Below are positions 1 to 9,975 of a stretch of 64,000 nt of DNA, one piece after another (the stretch's first letter is position 1; each line of letters starts with the position of its first letter). The position numbers and the translations under genes were made by a program. The notes below the pieces were generated by a model, which did not search any database, was not told the DNA's origin, and saw only the letters and a program-made list of their open reading frames with translations. The stretch is from Zygnema circumcarinatum (Eukaryota; Streptophyta; Zygnematophyceae; Zygnematales; Zygnemataceae): positions 3,200,693 to 3,264,692 of the forward strand of contig CM074813.1 of the NCBI GenBank assembly GCA_037447605.1, read 5' to 3'.

Positions 1-120
1 ATCCCCCTCCCCCTCCTCCTCCCCCTCCCCCTCTCCCCCTCTCCCCCTCCCCCTCTTCCCCCCCTCTTCCCTCTCCCCTCTTCCGCCCCGCCCACTCTCT
101 CTTCTCCTCTTCCTCACTAA
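1..120. repeat. C/T-rich low-complexity tract
   Basis: Polypyrimidine simple sequence built from CCCCTC/CCCCTCT words at the left edge of the window. No reading frame or gene is supported here. The tract may continue outside the window. Confidence 0.8.
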
Positions 121-1241
121 CATACTCTCCCACCTTCCGGCTTTCTCACTGTCATTGTCGTTGGCGTGTTGGACCAGCTCAAGCAGCAACCTCAAGCCTA
201 TCTAGTTGGAGTGCCGCTGATTCGTCGCAATCCGGAGTAAGTAATGAAACATGTGACTTCAAAGAGAATGAAACCATGTATCTTTCAATAGACATCCAAA
301 TGACACGATTTTTTAAAGAAGCACCGCTTTTGCTTGGCAGTTCGAAGCTAGGAGGCACATGCAATGTTGAGCCTCGCCAAGTTTGTTTTAGCTATGTTTT
401 CGACCAGTTGCTAGGATCGTAATCGAGACAGAGATACATATCTCTGTCGATACGGTTCTGGCATGGCATTTTTGTAATTACACGCAACGCATACACAAAG
501 AGGCAGCTACCGATATTAAATCATGTCAACATCCGAATCACTTCTTTCCCAATCAAGATGTTCTGAACGCATCACACGCTGTGCGTGCCTTGCGCAGGTT
601 GGCCGAGCACAAAGTGGGCACGCGGTAGAAGGGGGCCCCGCTGCACCTTCCTCTGCGGCCGCTCCTCTGAAGGGCTCCAACCAGGCGGCCGCCAAGGGCC
701 TTGCGCAGACGCGCCTCATTAATCCTCTCAAAGGCACAGCGAGAGGCGGCCGCCCGGACCGCGCCAAGCGCCGCCCTGCGCGGTGAGCCGACTGACAGGA
801 GGCGGACTCGCGGCATTCGCTTCTACAGGGAGCGGGCTACGTCTGCGATTGCGGTGCAGTTTGCACCTGCTCGAGTTCCACTTACGGAGTTACACAGTCA
901 GCCAACCAATCTTGACCTAGTTTTCAACTTGCAATCTAGTATAATAAATTTGGTGAGTAAAAATCGGTGTTTCTGTGAGCAACAGCGGGTACATAATATT
1001 ATTCCAATGGCTGCTCTGATTGTGCTGCGCGGTTCTCATGTGCTCTGTTGGCCGCACACCTATGCACTGTCATGGGCCAACGGCAGCCTCAAACCACTGG
1101 AGAAGAAGCGAAGCCTTGTGAGGCCAATCTGTACAAGGTCGAGCTTCCTTCCGGAAGCACATGTACTTGCGGCTTGCAGTTGGCAGGTGGGAACTGAACT
1201 GAGGGGCCACAGCGTTTGTCTCGTCGTTTTGCGCAAGCGGT
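121..1241. other. 3' flank of the GTPase gene, no gene recognised
   Basis: About 1.1 kb downstream of the minus-strand GTPase stop codon. It is mixed in composition, with a GC-rich patch at about 600-800. A short minus-strand open frame (816 to 553, ATG start, 87 codons) overlaps open frames in other phases of the same GC-rich patch. It matches no family I recognise, so I do not call it a gene. Confidence 0.5.
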
Positions 1242-4200
1242 TCACGGGTCAGCGGAGCCGCCGTGCGCCGGAGGCCTCTCCAAGGCCGTCCATCCAAACG
1301 CTCCTTTCCGGAAATCTTTGAGCACTCGATGGGCTGCTTGGTTCACGTCGCCTTGAAACAAGTGGTCAGCCAACGCCTCCAAAAACCTGCAAATGAAAGG
1401 CGAGCAGTGCACGGTTAGGTCACAGGCGATGGAACAAGGACTGCCCTCCCCAGCCGTCCCCTGCCACACGGCAAAACCGGCCGATGGCAAGACCGGGAAA
1501 TGCACATTGGACGGCTGCACTGCATCAGCATCCTACAATGCCCAAAATCTACTCGGCTGCAGCAGCAGTGGCAATTAAAATGACAAAAGTAACAGAAGAC
1601 CATTTTTAAGAAATCAATTACAACTCGACAAAACCCATCCCTTAGTCTACTAGCCGCTGGTATCCATTAGTTCAAGAATAGCAGATACTTTTGGAAAGGT
1701 ATTCTTACTCTTCACCGGAGAGTCTTTCAGGTATTAATTTATAACGCTTTGCCACCACTTCAGGACCTGGCAAAACCACCAAACACCAACAGACATGAAA
1801 AGCGTTGCAAAACGTGTCTATCAATTCAGGAAAACAAATGCATGATCACCATGTCCCTGAAGGCAAAGGAAGGAGTTTTGCAGAAAAAACCCACAAAGGA
1901 ACATAGCACAAACAATTCTGCAACCGGTATACCGGTATATTTTGTGAATTTAATACCTGCTGCAGGTATGCGGTTCAGGATTTCAATTAGTATCGCCGCC
2001 ACCCCCGCCACCGCGTAGGAAGCTTCCCCGATATCGTTGCAGATCGCGAGGCGAGCCGCCGCCGCTTGGTCGGCGATGCGAACAGGAAGGATGCCGGGAG
2101 CATCAAGGAGGTCCAAATCTTCTCCAATTTGAACCCACCTTCACCACCGTTCACACAGCACACCAGCCGACCTAACTTCATTTAACATGTACAGGAGGGC
2201 GCCTGAATATCTCACGCTAACGTAGATGTGGATAAAACAACGAACATGGAAGCAGATCAACTTGAGCAAAACCCTAGGACCAAAAGGCAGATAATCATTT
2301 GAAAATGCGTGATAGCATGCGAGTAAGTGACATGCAAATCCATCGCAAACAGGGTGCGACAGCGGCAACTATCAATTCAGAACCAAAGCACTGAAAATGG
2401 TTTCTCTTTCCTGAAGTGTGAATTTGTATTAAACCCTAAAAACCCTAAAACCCCTAAAAATCCTAAAAGCCCAAAACTCAATTTATAATACCTTAACAAG
2501 GGTCTGAAACGTTGGTGCAGAATCAAGGATCTCAAATACTCCTGCTTGAAAAAATGCTCACTTCTATATTCACCTGACCTCTCGCGTGACGCCTGGCCGC
2601 GGCGCGCTCGGACACGTCCTCCTCTTCAGCAGCCGGTTGATAAGAGCGGACTTGCCCACGTTAGGGTATCCCACCACAGCTGCGCGCACCTGCGCGCAGG
2701 AGAAACATTGATGAAGGAACACTTAAAGCAAGCAATGTTTAAAAGAAAGCTGCTCAAACAAACTATGATGGGTACAACTCAAAATAAGCAATGAACAGTG
2801 AAACTGCTCCAAATTGCAGTTCATCTCCTTTGACAAACCATGAGATTGAAGTGTTACGCATTACAGAAACAAAGAAAGACTTCAGGGTTGGGGGGCACAT
2901 ATTTACCGCACGCGGAAGAAGACCTTTTGACTTTCTTCGAGCATTGATCTCTTTTCCCACCGACATAGCCTCCCTTGTGAGCCGAAATATCCCCTGCATG
3001 AGATTCCATTCACGTACCTCATAATTGGCTTCTGCAACACCTGCAGCTTCCTCCAAGCTGGCTCCTGACCTAAAAACAAAGTGTGCAAAGGAGTGAAACG
3101 TGTACACGCTAACTTCCAGAAACTAACGAGGAAGACTGTCCGTAAAAGTCCCCCCGCCCTGCCCTCTGAGGGCGCACCATGCCGTGCTGCCCGTCGGTGA
3201 AGAGCGGGTCCGCGCCCTCCCGGCCGTAGTGCGCGGCCCACGCCGCGCGGTCCGCCGCGGAGACCATGTCCTCGCGCGTCAACACCAGCACGCGCTGCCG
3301 CTCGCCCAGCCACGACCCGAGCTGCGGGGGGGCACAAACAGGAGCGCGACCGGCCTAGCCTCAGAAACCCTACGGGCCACGGAACGACCAACACAACGCT
3401 CGCTAAAACAGCCGACGAGCTGAAGAGCTCTCTCTATTTGACCCAGCCACAGTATCAACACATTATTCATGCGCTATTCGCTGGACACTTCTGATACGTA
3501 AACAATGACATCGACTTCAAGGGCGAGTCAGTGTGCACGCAAATTTCACGACTTCAAGTGGTATGTTCCTCCACGCATGTCACCAGAGGAGTCAGAAGCA
3601 TGGCAAAGGCCATTTGAGAAGATGGCAAAATTGGGAAGCGAATGAAACTAATGGAAGTAACATCATTGTGGGACCCAAGGCGAGGGGAAAAGGGCGACGG
3701 CTTCAGTTATGAGCCCCACCAAATTGCACTTAGGCTATAGGCGATTTTTTGGAATATGATGAGAAGGAGGACATGTCAAGTTAAGTGGAGCAGGGCAGAG
3801 GGAGCTCCTCGACTATTCTGAAGGTGAAGAAAAAAATATATTAAGGCGCAGCTCTGTGGTTTCACCTGTCTTCCGAACTCGTCTATGTGAAACATAAGTC
3901 CAGACAACTACTTGGAAGCTGTGGAGCATGGAGCAGTTGAAGCAGGAAATTTGGACACCTTACTGGAAACATCGTAAGCTTGTCAATATGAGTGCATATT
4001 ACAATCTTGTACTTTGGTGACGTTCATAATAACCAAATAAATTTTACTATATCTTTAAGGCAATTCTTAAACTCAAATATTGCACAGGAAAGGACAGCAC
4101 CTCTGGATAGGTCGTGGCCTGAGGTATGCGAGCGTCACGCACTTCCAACACTACATCCACCCACTTCAGCTGCTCCTTAAGGTCTCTCTCGGCTTTGGCA

Positions 4201-4842
4201 ATATGACCAGGATACCACTGCCACACAATTGGTTCGGTCCCAAACAACCAGAAAGACAACAATTGACCGACGAGTCAAAAAAGTAAAACTGTTTTTTTTA
4301 AGTCAATGAACAATCAAGCAAAACAGTTGAACAGACAGAAGGGCAGTCGCTAACGATGGCGTGTCCGGGAAGAAGTGGAGGTGAAGGAGGTGGGAAAAGG
4401 GCGTGTGAGAGCGGGTGGATGAAAAAGCGAAAAAGTGAGAGAGAGCGAGAGGGAGCGTGAGAAGGAGCAGCCCCCCAACGCCCAGAAACCTCCTTCAGAC
4501 AGGGGCATTGTCTACCTGCACTAGGCGAACGGTGCGCATCAGATAGCCCAGCTCCGACTCAAGCTCCGCCCACCCGGAAGGGATCGGCGGAGCGCTTGTT
4601 TCGCCTGCTGCGCACCTCCATGCCGTTGTCGACGAGGAGGAATGCTGCCTCTCTTGAAAGCTTAATCCCAACCATTTTCTACGTCGTTTGCTCAATCCTA
4701 GACTCTCTAGTCTTCCATCGAAGGGCAGCCACGCGTTCCCAGCCACCCGGAGGCCATCTGGCTGCGGCCCGCCAGAGAAGCTGCAGAGCGCGGCGGCAGA
4801 GACCGGCGCGTCGGCGCAAGCGATTAGGCGCGGGCTCGCCAT
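1242..4842 (-). CDS. DAR-type circularly permuted GTPase (RbgA/YlqF family, plastid-type)
   Basis: Nine exons on the minus strand: 4842-4516, 4217-4101, 3321-about 3137, 3069-3018, 2993-2907, 2689-2574, 2138-1957, 1766-1709, 1386-1242. They join in phase to about 422 residues. The GTPase motifs are in permuted order: the family signature [10 protein letters not shown] at about 110, DARIP just after it, G4-like TRED at 163-166, G1 GYPNVGKS at 263-270, PGVTR at 288-292 and G3 DAPG at 307-310, followed by the DDQAAA-like segment (here [11 protein letters not shown]) and a C-terminal DFRKG. This order and wording match chloroplast DAR GTPases of plants. RbgA relatives act in large ribosomal subunit assembly, so a role in organelle 50S maturation is inferred. 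The first about 100 residues are Ala/Ser-rich and could be a transit peptide. Start chosen: first in-frame ATG, reading [11 protein letters not shown]. The exon 3 donor is weak (GTCTTC). Confidence 0.9.
2431..2470 (+). repeat. Short interstitial telomere-like repeat
   Basis: Three to four degenerate CCCTAAAA/CCCTAAAAA units lie in the intron between exons 6 and 7 of the GTPase gene. The unit resembles algal/plant telomere repeats (TTTAGGG or TTTTAGGG on the other strand). The tract is too short to be a telomere; it could be an insertion scar or chance. Confidence 0.45.
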
Positions 4843-5326
4843 GTCCTCCCTCACCCTCTCCCTCTGCCTCTACCCCGCCTGCCCTGCCAAGGGAGGGAGG
4901 CGATGGATATTTTACGCGAGCGCGGAGCCGCGGACGGACTCTTTTGCGTCGGTCGGTCGGTCGGTCCCGGGCGGCGCGCGGCGGCAAAAAGGAAAAGGGG
5001 CGGAGGGTGGCTCATATGGTGCTGGATCATCTGACTTGCGTCAGCGGACTGAGATGTGCGCGAGCGCATCTTCGAGCGTGATATCATTGCCACGCCGCCG
5101 GGAGGACTCGATCTGTAGATCTCCGGACGGACGACCGCCGCAGGTACTGACCCACATGATAGACGGACTTGTTGAATTTAAGTGCTATGATATTATATAG
5201 CCAATACTTTTGTATATACAAAAGTAACGAACGCGGAACACTGCTCTGGGAGACGGAGGGAGGCGAGGCGGCGCGTGGCCGTACGTCCAGGGGACTACCG
5301 TACCGCACGGAAGGGTTGGAGGAGTG
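4843..5326. promoter_or_regulatory. 5' flank of the GTPase gene with CGTACGG-like words
   Basis: About 480 bp between the GTPase start codon and the transposon end at 5329. It contains a (GGTC)n run at about 4949-4966 and, at about 5275-5310, a cluster of CGTAC/GTACCG words that recurs upstream of three other genes in the window. No TATA box or start site can be assigned with confidence. Confidence 0.35.
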
Positions 5327-5479
5327 TACAGTAGACCCCCCCAATATTTTCGCCCCTCTTATTTTCGCTACCCAATATTTTCGCACTGATTTTGCCAAAA
5401 CCACTTTTTGCGTTGCCGTAGGCAAAAGCTTTGTCATCGTTTTCATCCGTACGATTATTCGATTAAGGTGTCAAAGATG

Positions 5480-6015
5480 ATTTTGATGAAAATGGGGTAT
5501 AATTTCCGCGAGTGTGACGTTGCCACGTCGCGCGTCCTGATTGGTGTGCTCTTCGTTGGATCGAATGCGGTTAAAATGGGGTATATCGCGTATTTATGTA
5601 CTCATAATTACGTTTCGTTTCAACGGACAGCGTTGAAACGAAACGTTATTCAGTTATGCTTTTATCCAGTTAGAAATTGCCACGTTGGTATTGTGGTGTT
5701 TTTTTGGATCGTTTGTAGGATATGGGGTATGTTTTTTATCCAGTCGGGTGTTGCCACGTAGCCCTAAAATGGGAAAAAAAATCAAAAAAAAACCACACAC
5801 AAACTTGACGACAGAATGATGTGTCATTCTGTCGTCAAGTTTGTGTGTGGTTTAAAAAAAAATTTTTTTTTTTTTTTTTTTTTGGATTGTGGAACGGAAT
5901 GTGGTATACGTGTTATCCAGTCAGAGATTGCGACGTGGGTGTTGTGTGTTTTCTTGATTTTTTGTAGGAAATGGGTCTTATTTTATTCAATCAAGTGTTG
6001 CCACGTTGCCAATAA
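5480..6015 (+). repeat. Diverged tandem repeat inside the left end of the element
   Basis: The words ATGGGGTAT, TTTATCCAGT and GTTGCCACGT recur in the same order several times (for example around 5490-5530, 5575-5680, 5722-5762, 5890-5945 and 5965-6010). The unit is roughly 80-100 bp but strongly diverged. No coding capacity is supported. Confidence 0.5.
5784..5876. repeat. Perfect 29-bp hairpin between A-rich and T-rich tracts
   Basis: 5791-5819 and 5824-5852 are perfect inverted repeats separated by a 4-base TGTG loop. The left arm starts AACCACACACAAACTTG. An A-rich run lies to the left and A/T runs to the right. It is the first of three poly(A)-hairpin-poly(T) structures within 1 kb. Confidence 0.85.
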
Positions 6016-6083
6016 TTTTTTATGTTTATCGATGTTTTCAATTTCTATATTATCGTTAATTCCACGTAAGATGTTTTTAAAAT

Positions 6084-6318
6084 GGCGGACTGGCCGACAG
6101 ACAAAGTCTTTATAGTCCAGAGGACTGGCGGACTAGCCGACTGACTGACGGACGGACACGCGAACTGGCCGACAAACCGACCGACAAACCGACTAACTCA
6201 CAGACTGGCCGACGACCGACAGACTGACTGACAGACGGACACACATACTGTCCGACAGACAGACGACTGACTAACGGACAGACTGACAGACTTCCCGACA
6301 AACTGACAAGCTAACGGA
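6084..6318 (+). repeat. Irregular GACTGGCCGACAGAC-type tandem repeat
   Basis: Short words of the form GACTGRCNGAC are repeated over about 230 bp. A related block lies at 7395-7655, starting with the same 'GGCGGACT..CCGACAGACAAAG' phrase. Confidence 0.7.
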
Positions 6319-6553
6319 CTGACTAAAAGCTGTAAAAATTCTGAAAGATTAAAAAAACTGTAAAAGCGCTAAAAATGCTTAAAATATCTATAAAATTTCT
6401 AAAAAACCTAAATAATAACCTAAATATATAAAACCTTAAAAATCTTAAAATTCCTAAAAATCTTGAAAATAGAAAATGTCTAAGAAATCATAAAAACCCT
6501 TGTTTTTTAGTCTAACACGCAAATTGAGACACGCACAAACATCATCACAGTCG

Positions 6554-6626
6554 AAAAAAAAAAAAAACAAACTATACAACATAGGGCCCTATGTGTAGTA
6601 GTTTGTTTCCTTTTTTTTTTTTTTTT
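6554..6626. repeat. Hairpin with 16-bp perfect palindrome, poly(A)/poly(T) flanked
   Basis: The core palindrome ACATAGGGCCCTATGT (6578-6593) is extended imperfectly by CAAACTA/TAGTTTG arms, with A13 on the left and a long T run on the right. Confidence 0.75.
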
Positions 6627-6683
6627 TCTTATTTGTAGAAAAATCACACACGCAAATTCTGCCGCACACAAAAACACTCGCAG

Positions 6684-6765
6684 AGAAAAAAAAAAAAAAC
6701 AATGTAATTATTACAACATTCGGCCTTCTGTTGTAATATTATTTTGTTTTTTTTTTTTTCTATTT
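6684..6765. repeat. Third poly(A)-hairpin-poly(T) structure
   Basis: Arms TTACAACA / TGTTGTAA with imperfect outer pairing (ACAATGTAA / TTATTTTGT) are bracketed by a run of about 13 A and a run of about 12 T. The layout matches the two hairpins upstream. Confidence 0.65.
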
Positions 6766-7076
6766 TCAGATAAAAGAATGCGCACAGTCAGACAAACATA
6801 CAGACATAGCCACACACACGCCGACACTCACATAATGGAAAAAAACAAAAACATTATTAAAGAAGAAAAAGAAAAGGAAAAAAAAAAGGTAAAAGCTCTC
6901 TCTCTCTCTTTCTTTTCTTCCTCCTGTCTTCTACCATTCTTCCTACCGGTTTACCTCTACAACTCTTCTGTCTTTCTGAAAACTATAAAAGTGGGAGGAA
7001 TGAGAAATTGAAGTACCTAACCTGTTTTGATGCGGATTTAAGCTGACAACTCCAGCTCTCAATATTCCAATATCCC

Positions 7077-7368
7077 AGGACTGGGTCCTTCAGAAATCAA
7101 AGTACGGTTATTTGTCATTTTACATATGAAAATAAACATAGATACGAACCTTTTCGGTGTTTCTGATTTTCGTTATCTCCAGGACTGGGTCCTTCAGAAA
7201 TCAAATTAGGGTTATTTGTCTTTTTACATATGAAAATAAACATAGATACGAACCTTATCGGTGTTTCGGAATTTCGTTATCTCCAGGACTGGGTCCTTCA
7301 GAAATCAAAGTATGGTTATTTGTCATTTTACATATGAAAATAAAAATAGATACGAACCTTATCTTAGT
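7077..7368 (+). repeat. 104-bp minisatellite, three copies
   Basis: AGGACTGGGTCCTTCAGAAA recurs at 7077, 7181 and 7285, a spacing of exactly 104 bp. Each unit continues with TTACATATGAAAATAAA and ATACGAACC. Copies differ at a few positions only. Confidence 0.9.
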
Positions 7369-7394
7369 CGAAAATTCCACATAAGAGGTTTTTA

Positions 7395-7655
7395 AAATGG
7401 CGGACTAGCCGACAGACAAAGTCTTTATAGTCCAGAGGACTGGCGGACTGGCCGAGACAAAGTCTTTATAGTCCAGAGGACTGGCGGACTGGCCGACAGA
7501 CTGACGGACGGACACAGGAACTGGCCGACAAACCGACCCATAACTCTGAGACTGGTAGGCGACCCGGTAGTGGCCCGGTAGCGGTTACCTGGCGGCCGAG
7601 ACTGGACGACGACTAGCAGACCGGTGACCGGACGCTCGAACAACGACAGATAGCG
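7395..7655 (+). repeat. Second GACTGGCCGAC-type block with an internal duplication
   Basis: The block repeats the phrase around 6084-6140. The segment ACAAAGTCTTTATAGTCCAG occurs twice, at about 7417 and about 7457, about 40 bp apart. Confidence 0.7.
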
Positions 7656-7679
7656 GACTGACTTGTTAGTTAGTAACTT

Positions 7680-8050
7680 TCATCTCCATCAACACCTTCT
7701 TCTTCCTTCCATACACCATTCTTCCTTCAGTACACTTCTCCTTTTCTTCTTTCTTCTTCTTCCATCTCCTTTCCACCATCTTTCCTTCACCACACTCCAT
7801 GTTCCTGTCTCCTTCTGTTTCTTCCTTCTTCCTTCCACCATTTTCCTTTTCACTACAATCTAATTCCTTCCTCCTTCTCTTCTTCCTTCTTTCTCCACCA
7901 TTCTCCCCTTCATCACACTCCATGTTACTTCCCTTCCTTTTTTTCCTTCCCCCCTCCACCATTCTGCTCTTTCGACTCTCGATGTTTCTTCTTCATCCTT
8001 TTCTTCCTTCATTTTTCCACCATTCTTCCCTTCACTCCACTCCATGTTCC
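7680..8050 (+). repeat. Pyrimidine-rich minisatellite
   Basis: CT-rich units containing CCACCATTCT and CACACTCCATGTT (variant CACTCCATGTT) recur about five times, with intervals near 75-120 bp. The long open frames on both strands here are by-products of the composition. Confidence 0.7.
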
Positions 8051-8584
8051 ATCCTCAGCACAAAGAGGATCCTCGAATGATCGTACAAAGAACTCTTCTC
8101 ATAGGACTGGCGAAAGTGTAAGAAAATGGATGCTCTGGAGGACGTAAAGAATGTGGGAAGATGATATTACTGTGTTTCTGAATCGCTTCGCCATCGGGAA
8201 ATGCCGCCGACGCCACCGCATCGCACAAAACCGCACTGCGCCGTGGAGCCTGACGTGGCCCTTTTGTACGCATGTTCGTAATCGCGGGATTGTGATTGTC
8301 GGTTGACAATGCTCGAAACGGCATGTTTGTAGCCCGCGGGCCTGTCCCCAGCAAATTTCAGCGGCGGTACCAAGACAGCGGCCGGCGACGCTAAGTACAG
8401 GATGGGCGACGCTGCTCATGCTTACACGCTAATACGACAAGCAGATGCGACAAAGGGGCGGATGCATGCTCGCTTTCTAAGTGTGTGCTTATAAGGTCTA
8501 TATTGTACGGAGGGACCGCCTTTTAGCGACCGCATAAGTCTCGTATTTGTACAAAGATAGCTAGTCCTCGTATTTACCACCCCA

Positions 8585-9160
8585 AGGAGTGTCTCAATAT
8601 TTTCGCCCGATTTTGGCCGAACCACCTTTTCAGATAAGAACTTGTGTTAGCCGTACTATTCGTACTGTTCGTACTAGCCGTACTATCCGCATTATACGCA
8701 TTCAGCCGCTACGGCTTCCTCGCGAAACTCACCTACCCCCGGCCAGTGTCAGCCAGAAGAGGCGCTCTCGCCTCTTCCCCTTCTTCCCCGGCTTCGACAC
8801 GCATACTCTACACGAACAATCGGTACGCATACTTTACCATACTAGGGCGCATACGCATACTTAAACGCCCCGATATGGTATTGTCCGGTGATGCATTTAG
8901 CCGAGGCTTAAATAAATGTAAAGCGAAAACTACGCCTATGCGCGCCACGCATATGTCACGGTTTATACTTTATGCTAAATGATACAAGACGATATTGTAC
9001 GATATGGTACGGTACGATACGCATGGTCCAACATGAACTCTAACATAATACTCGGCCTATTCGTATCAATGCATCCCTTATATATGCAAATTTAATATTT
9101 TCGCCTCTATTTTGTCTCTGAACCGCGGTGGAAAATTTCATGAGGACCCCCTACTCTGCA
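8585..9160 (+). mobile_element. Non-autonomous element of the AATATTTTCGCC family (copy B)
   Basis: The left part (about 8594-8630, CAATATTTTCGCCCGATTTT...) matches the subterminal sequence of the 5329 end. The right part (about 8985-9160: GATACG repeats, TCTAACATAATAC, AATATTTTCGCC, then a decayed terminal repeat) matches 22090-22254. This gives a compact copy of about 575 bp, strongly diverged at both termini and apparently without coding sequence. It lies nested in the 5329-22254 interval. Confidence 0.55.
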
Positions 9161-9192
9161 TCAGAGCGCCGCATGAAGATTGGTGTAAAGAC

Positions 9193-9975
9193 AAGATAAG
9201 TGGGTTGAACAAAGATCACGAGCTAGTCGCAGGGTGTTGTACGGCCACCCGCCCTGCCGAAACTCTTAATTTAGGGTCAGTGGTGCTGTAATCAAAGAGA
9301 CAGAGCCAGATCCCGGGATTCGTGATGGTACGCAAATGAAGACGTAGGGATTCTCAAGACGCTCCTAACGGGCGGTCGGACTTGATGCGCGAAAGAGCCC
9401 TTCCTGTGACCCTCCTCCCTGGTCCTCTCCCTTCTGGCCAGTCTCTTTAACTAGGCTTCTAGTGATCATTGGTCATCGAGAGCAACGAAGGCGTGATAGA
9501 GCAAAGATAGTGGTCTTGGCATAAGGATGTACAGAGGAAAAATGTGACACAACTTAGATAAAGGTGGTATTTTGAAACTCACCCCAGCCTACCGTTGGCT
9601 GGGAATGTCATTACAATGAAATTGTCTTCACCGAAATCTTTTGTCTAACTGGTCAATCGGGACGCTCCAAATGCTAATGCTAGCGAAGACTCTCTCTCTC
9701 TCTCTATCTATGGCATGGAACTCTCTCTCTTTACTTAAAGACCGCTGTCGTGAATCGAAGAGGAAGAAGAGAAGAAAGAAGAACAAGAAAAGAAACCACA
9801 CAACAAATACAAATACTAAGCCCAGCACTAAAAGACAAACAAGCATCACTGACATCCCATCTACTTAACACTCCATTACCGATCTTGAGCCTTAAGAAGG
9901 ATACCCCCGACAATAACCTTCAATCGAGAGGCCTGATCGACTACGGAGGCCTTCGATAGGCCAACGAATGATAAT
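9193..9975 (-). mobile_element. Gypsy LTR (3' LTR of copy 1)
   Basis: About 780 bp, homologous along its length to 16791-17607: shared AGATAAGTGGGTTGAACAAAG near the left edge, then ACACAACTTAGATAAAGG, a CT microsatellite, AAGAAACCACACAACAAATAC and GAGAGGCCTGA. The boundaries are homology limits and not proven TG..CA ends. The element is on the minus strand, so this is its 3' LTR. Confidence 0.8.

Noticed and set aside
516-816. Overlapping minus-strand open frames downstream of the GTPase, one with an acidic DSDVDMI end
   Set aside because: The stretch is GC-rich with several frames open on both strands; no known domain, no splice partners and no matching 5' exon found.
7666-8080. Open frames rich in Phe/Ser or Glu/Lys
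   Set aside because: By-products of a pyrimidine-rich minisatellite.
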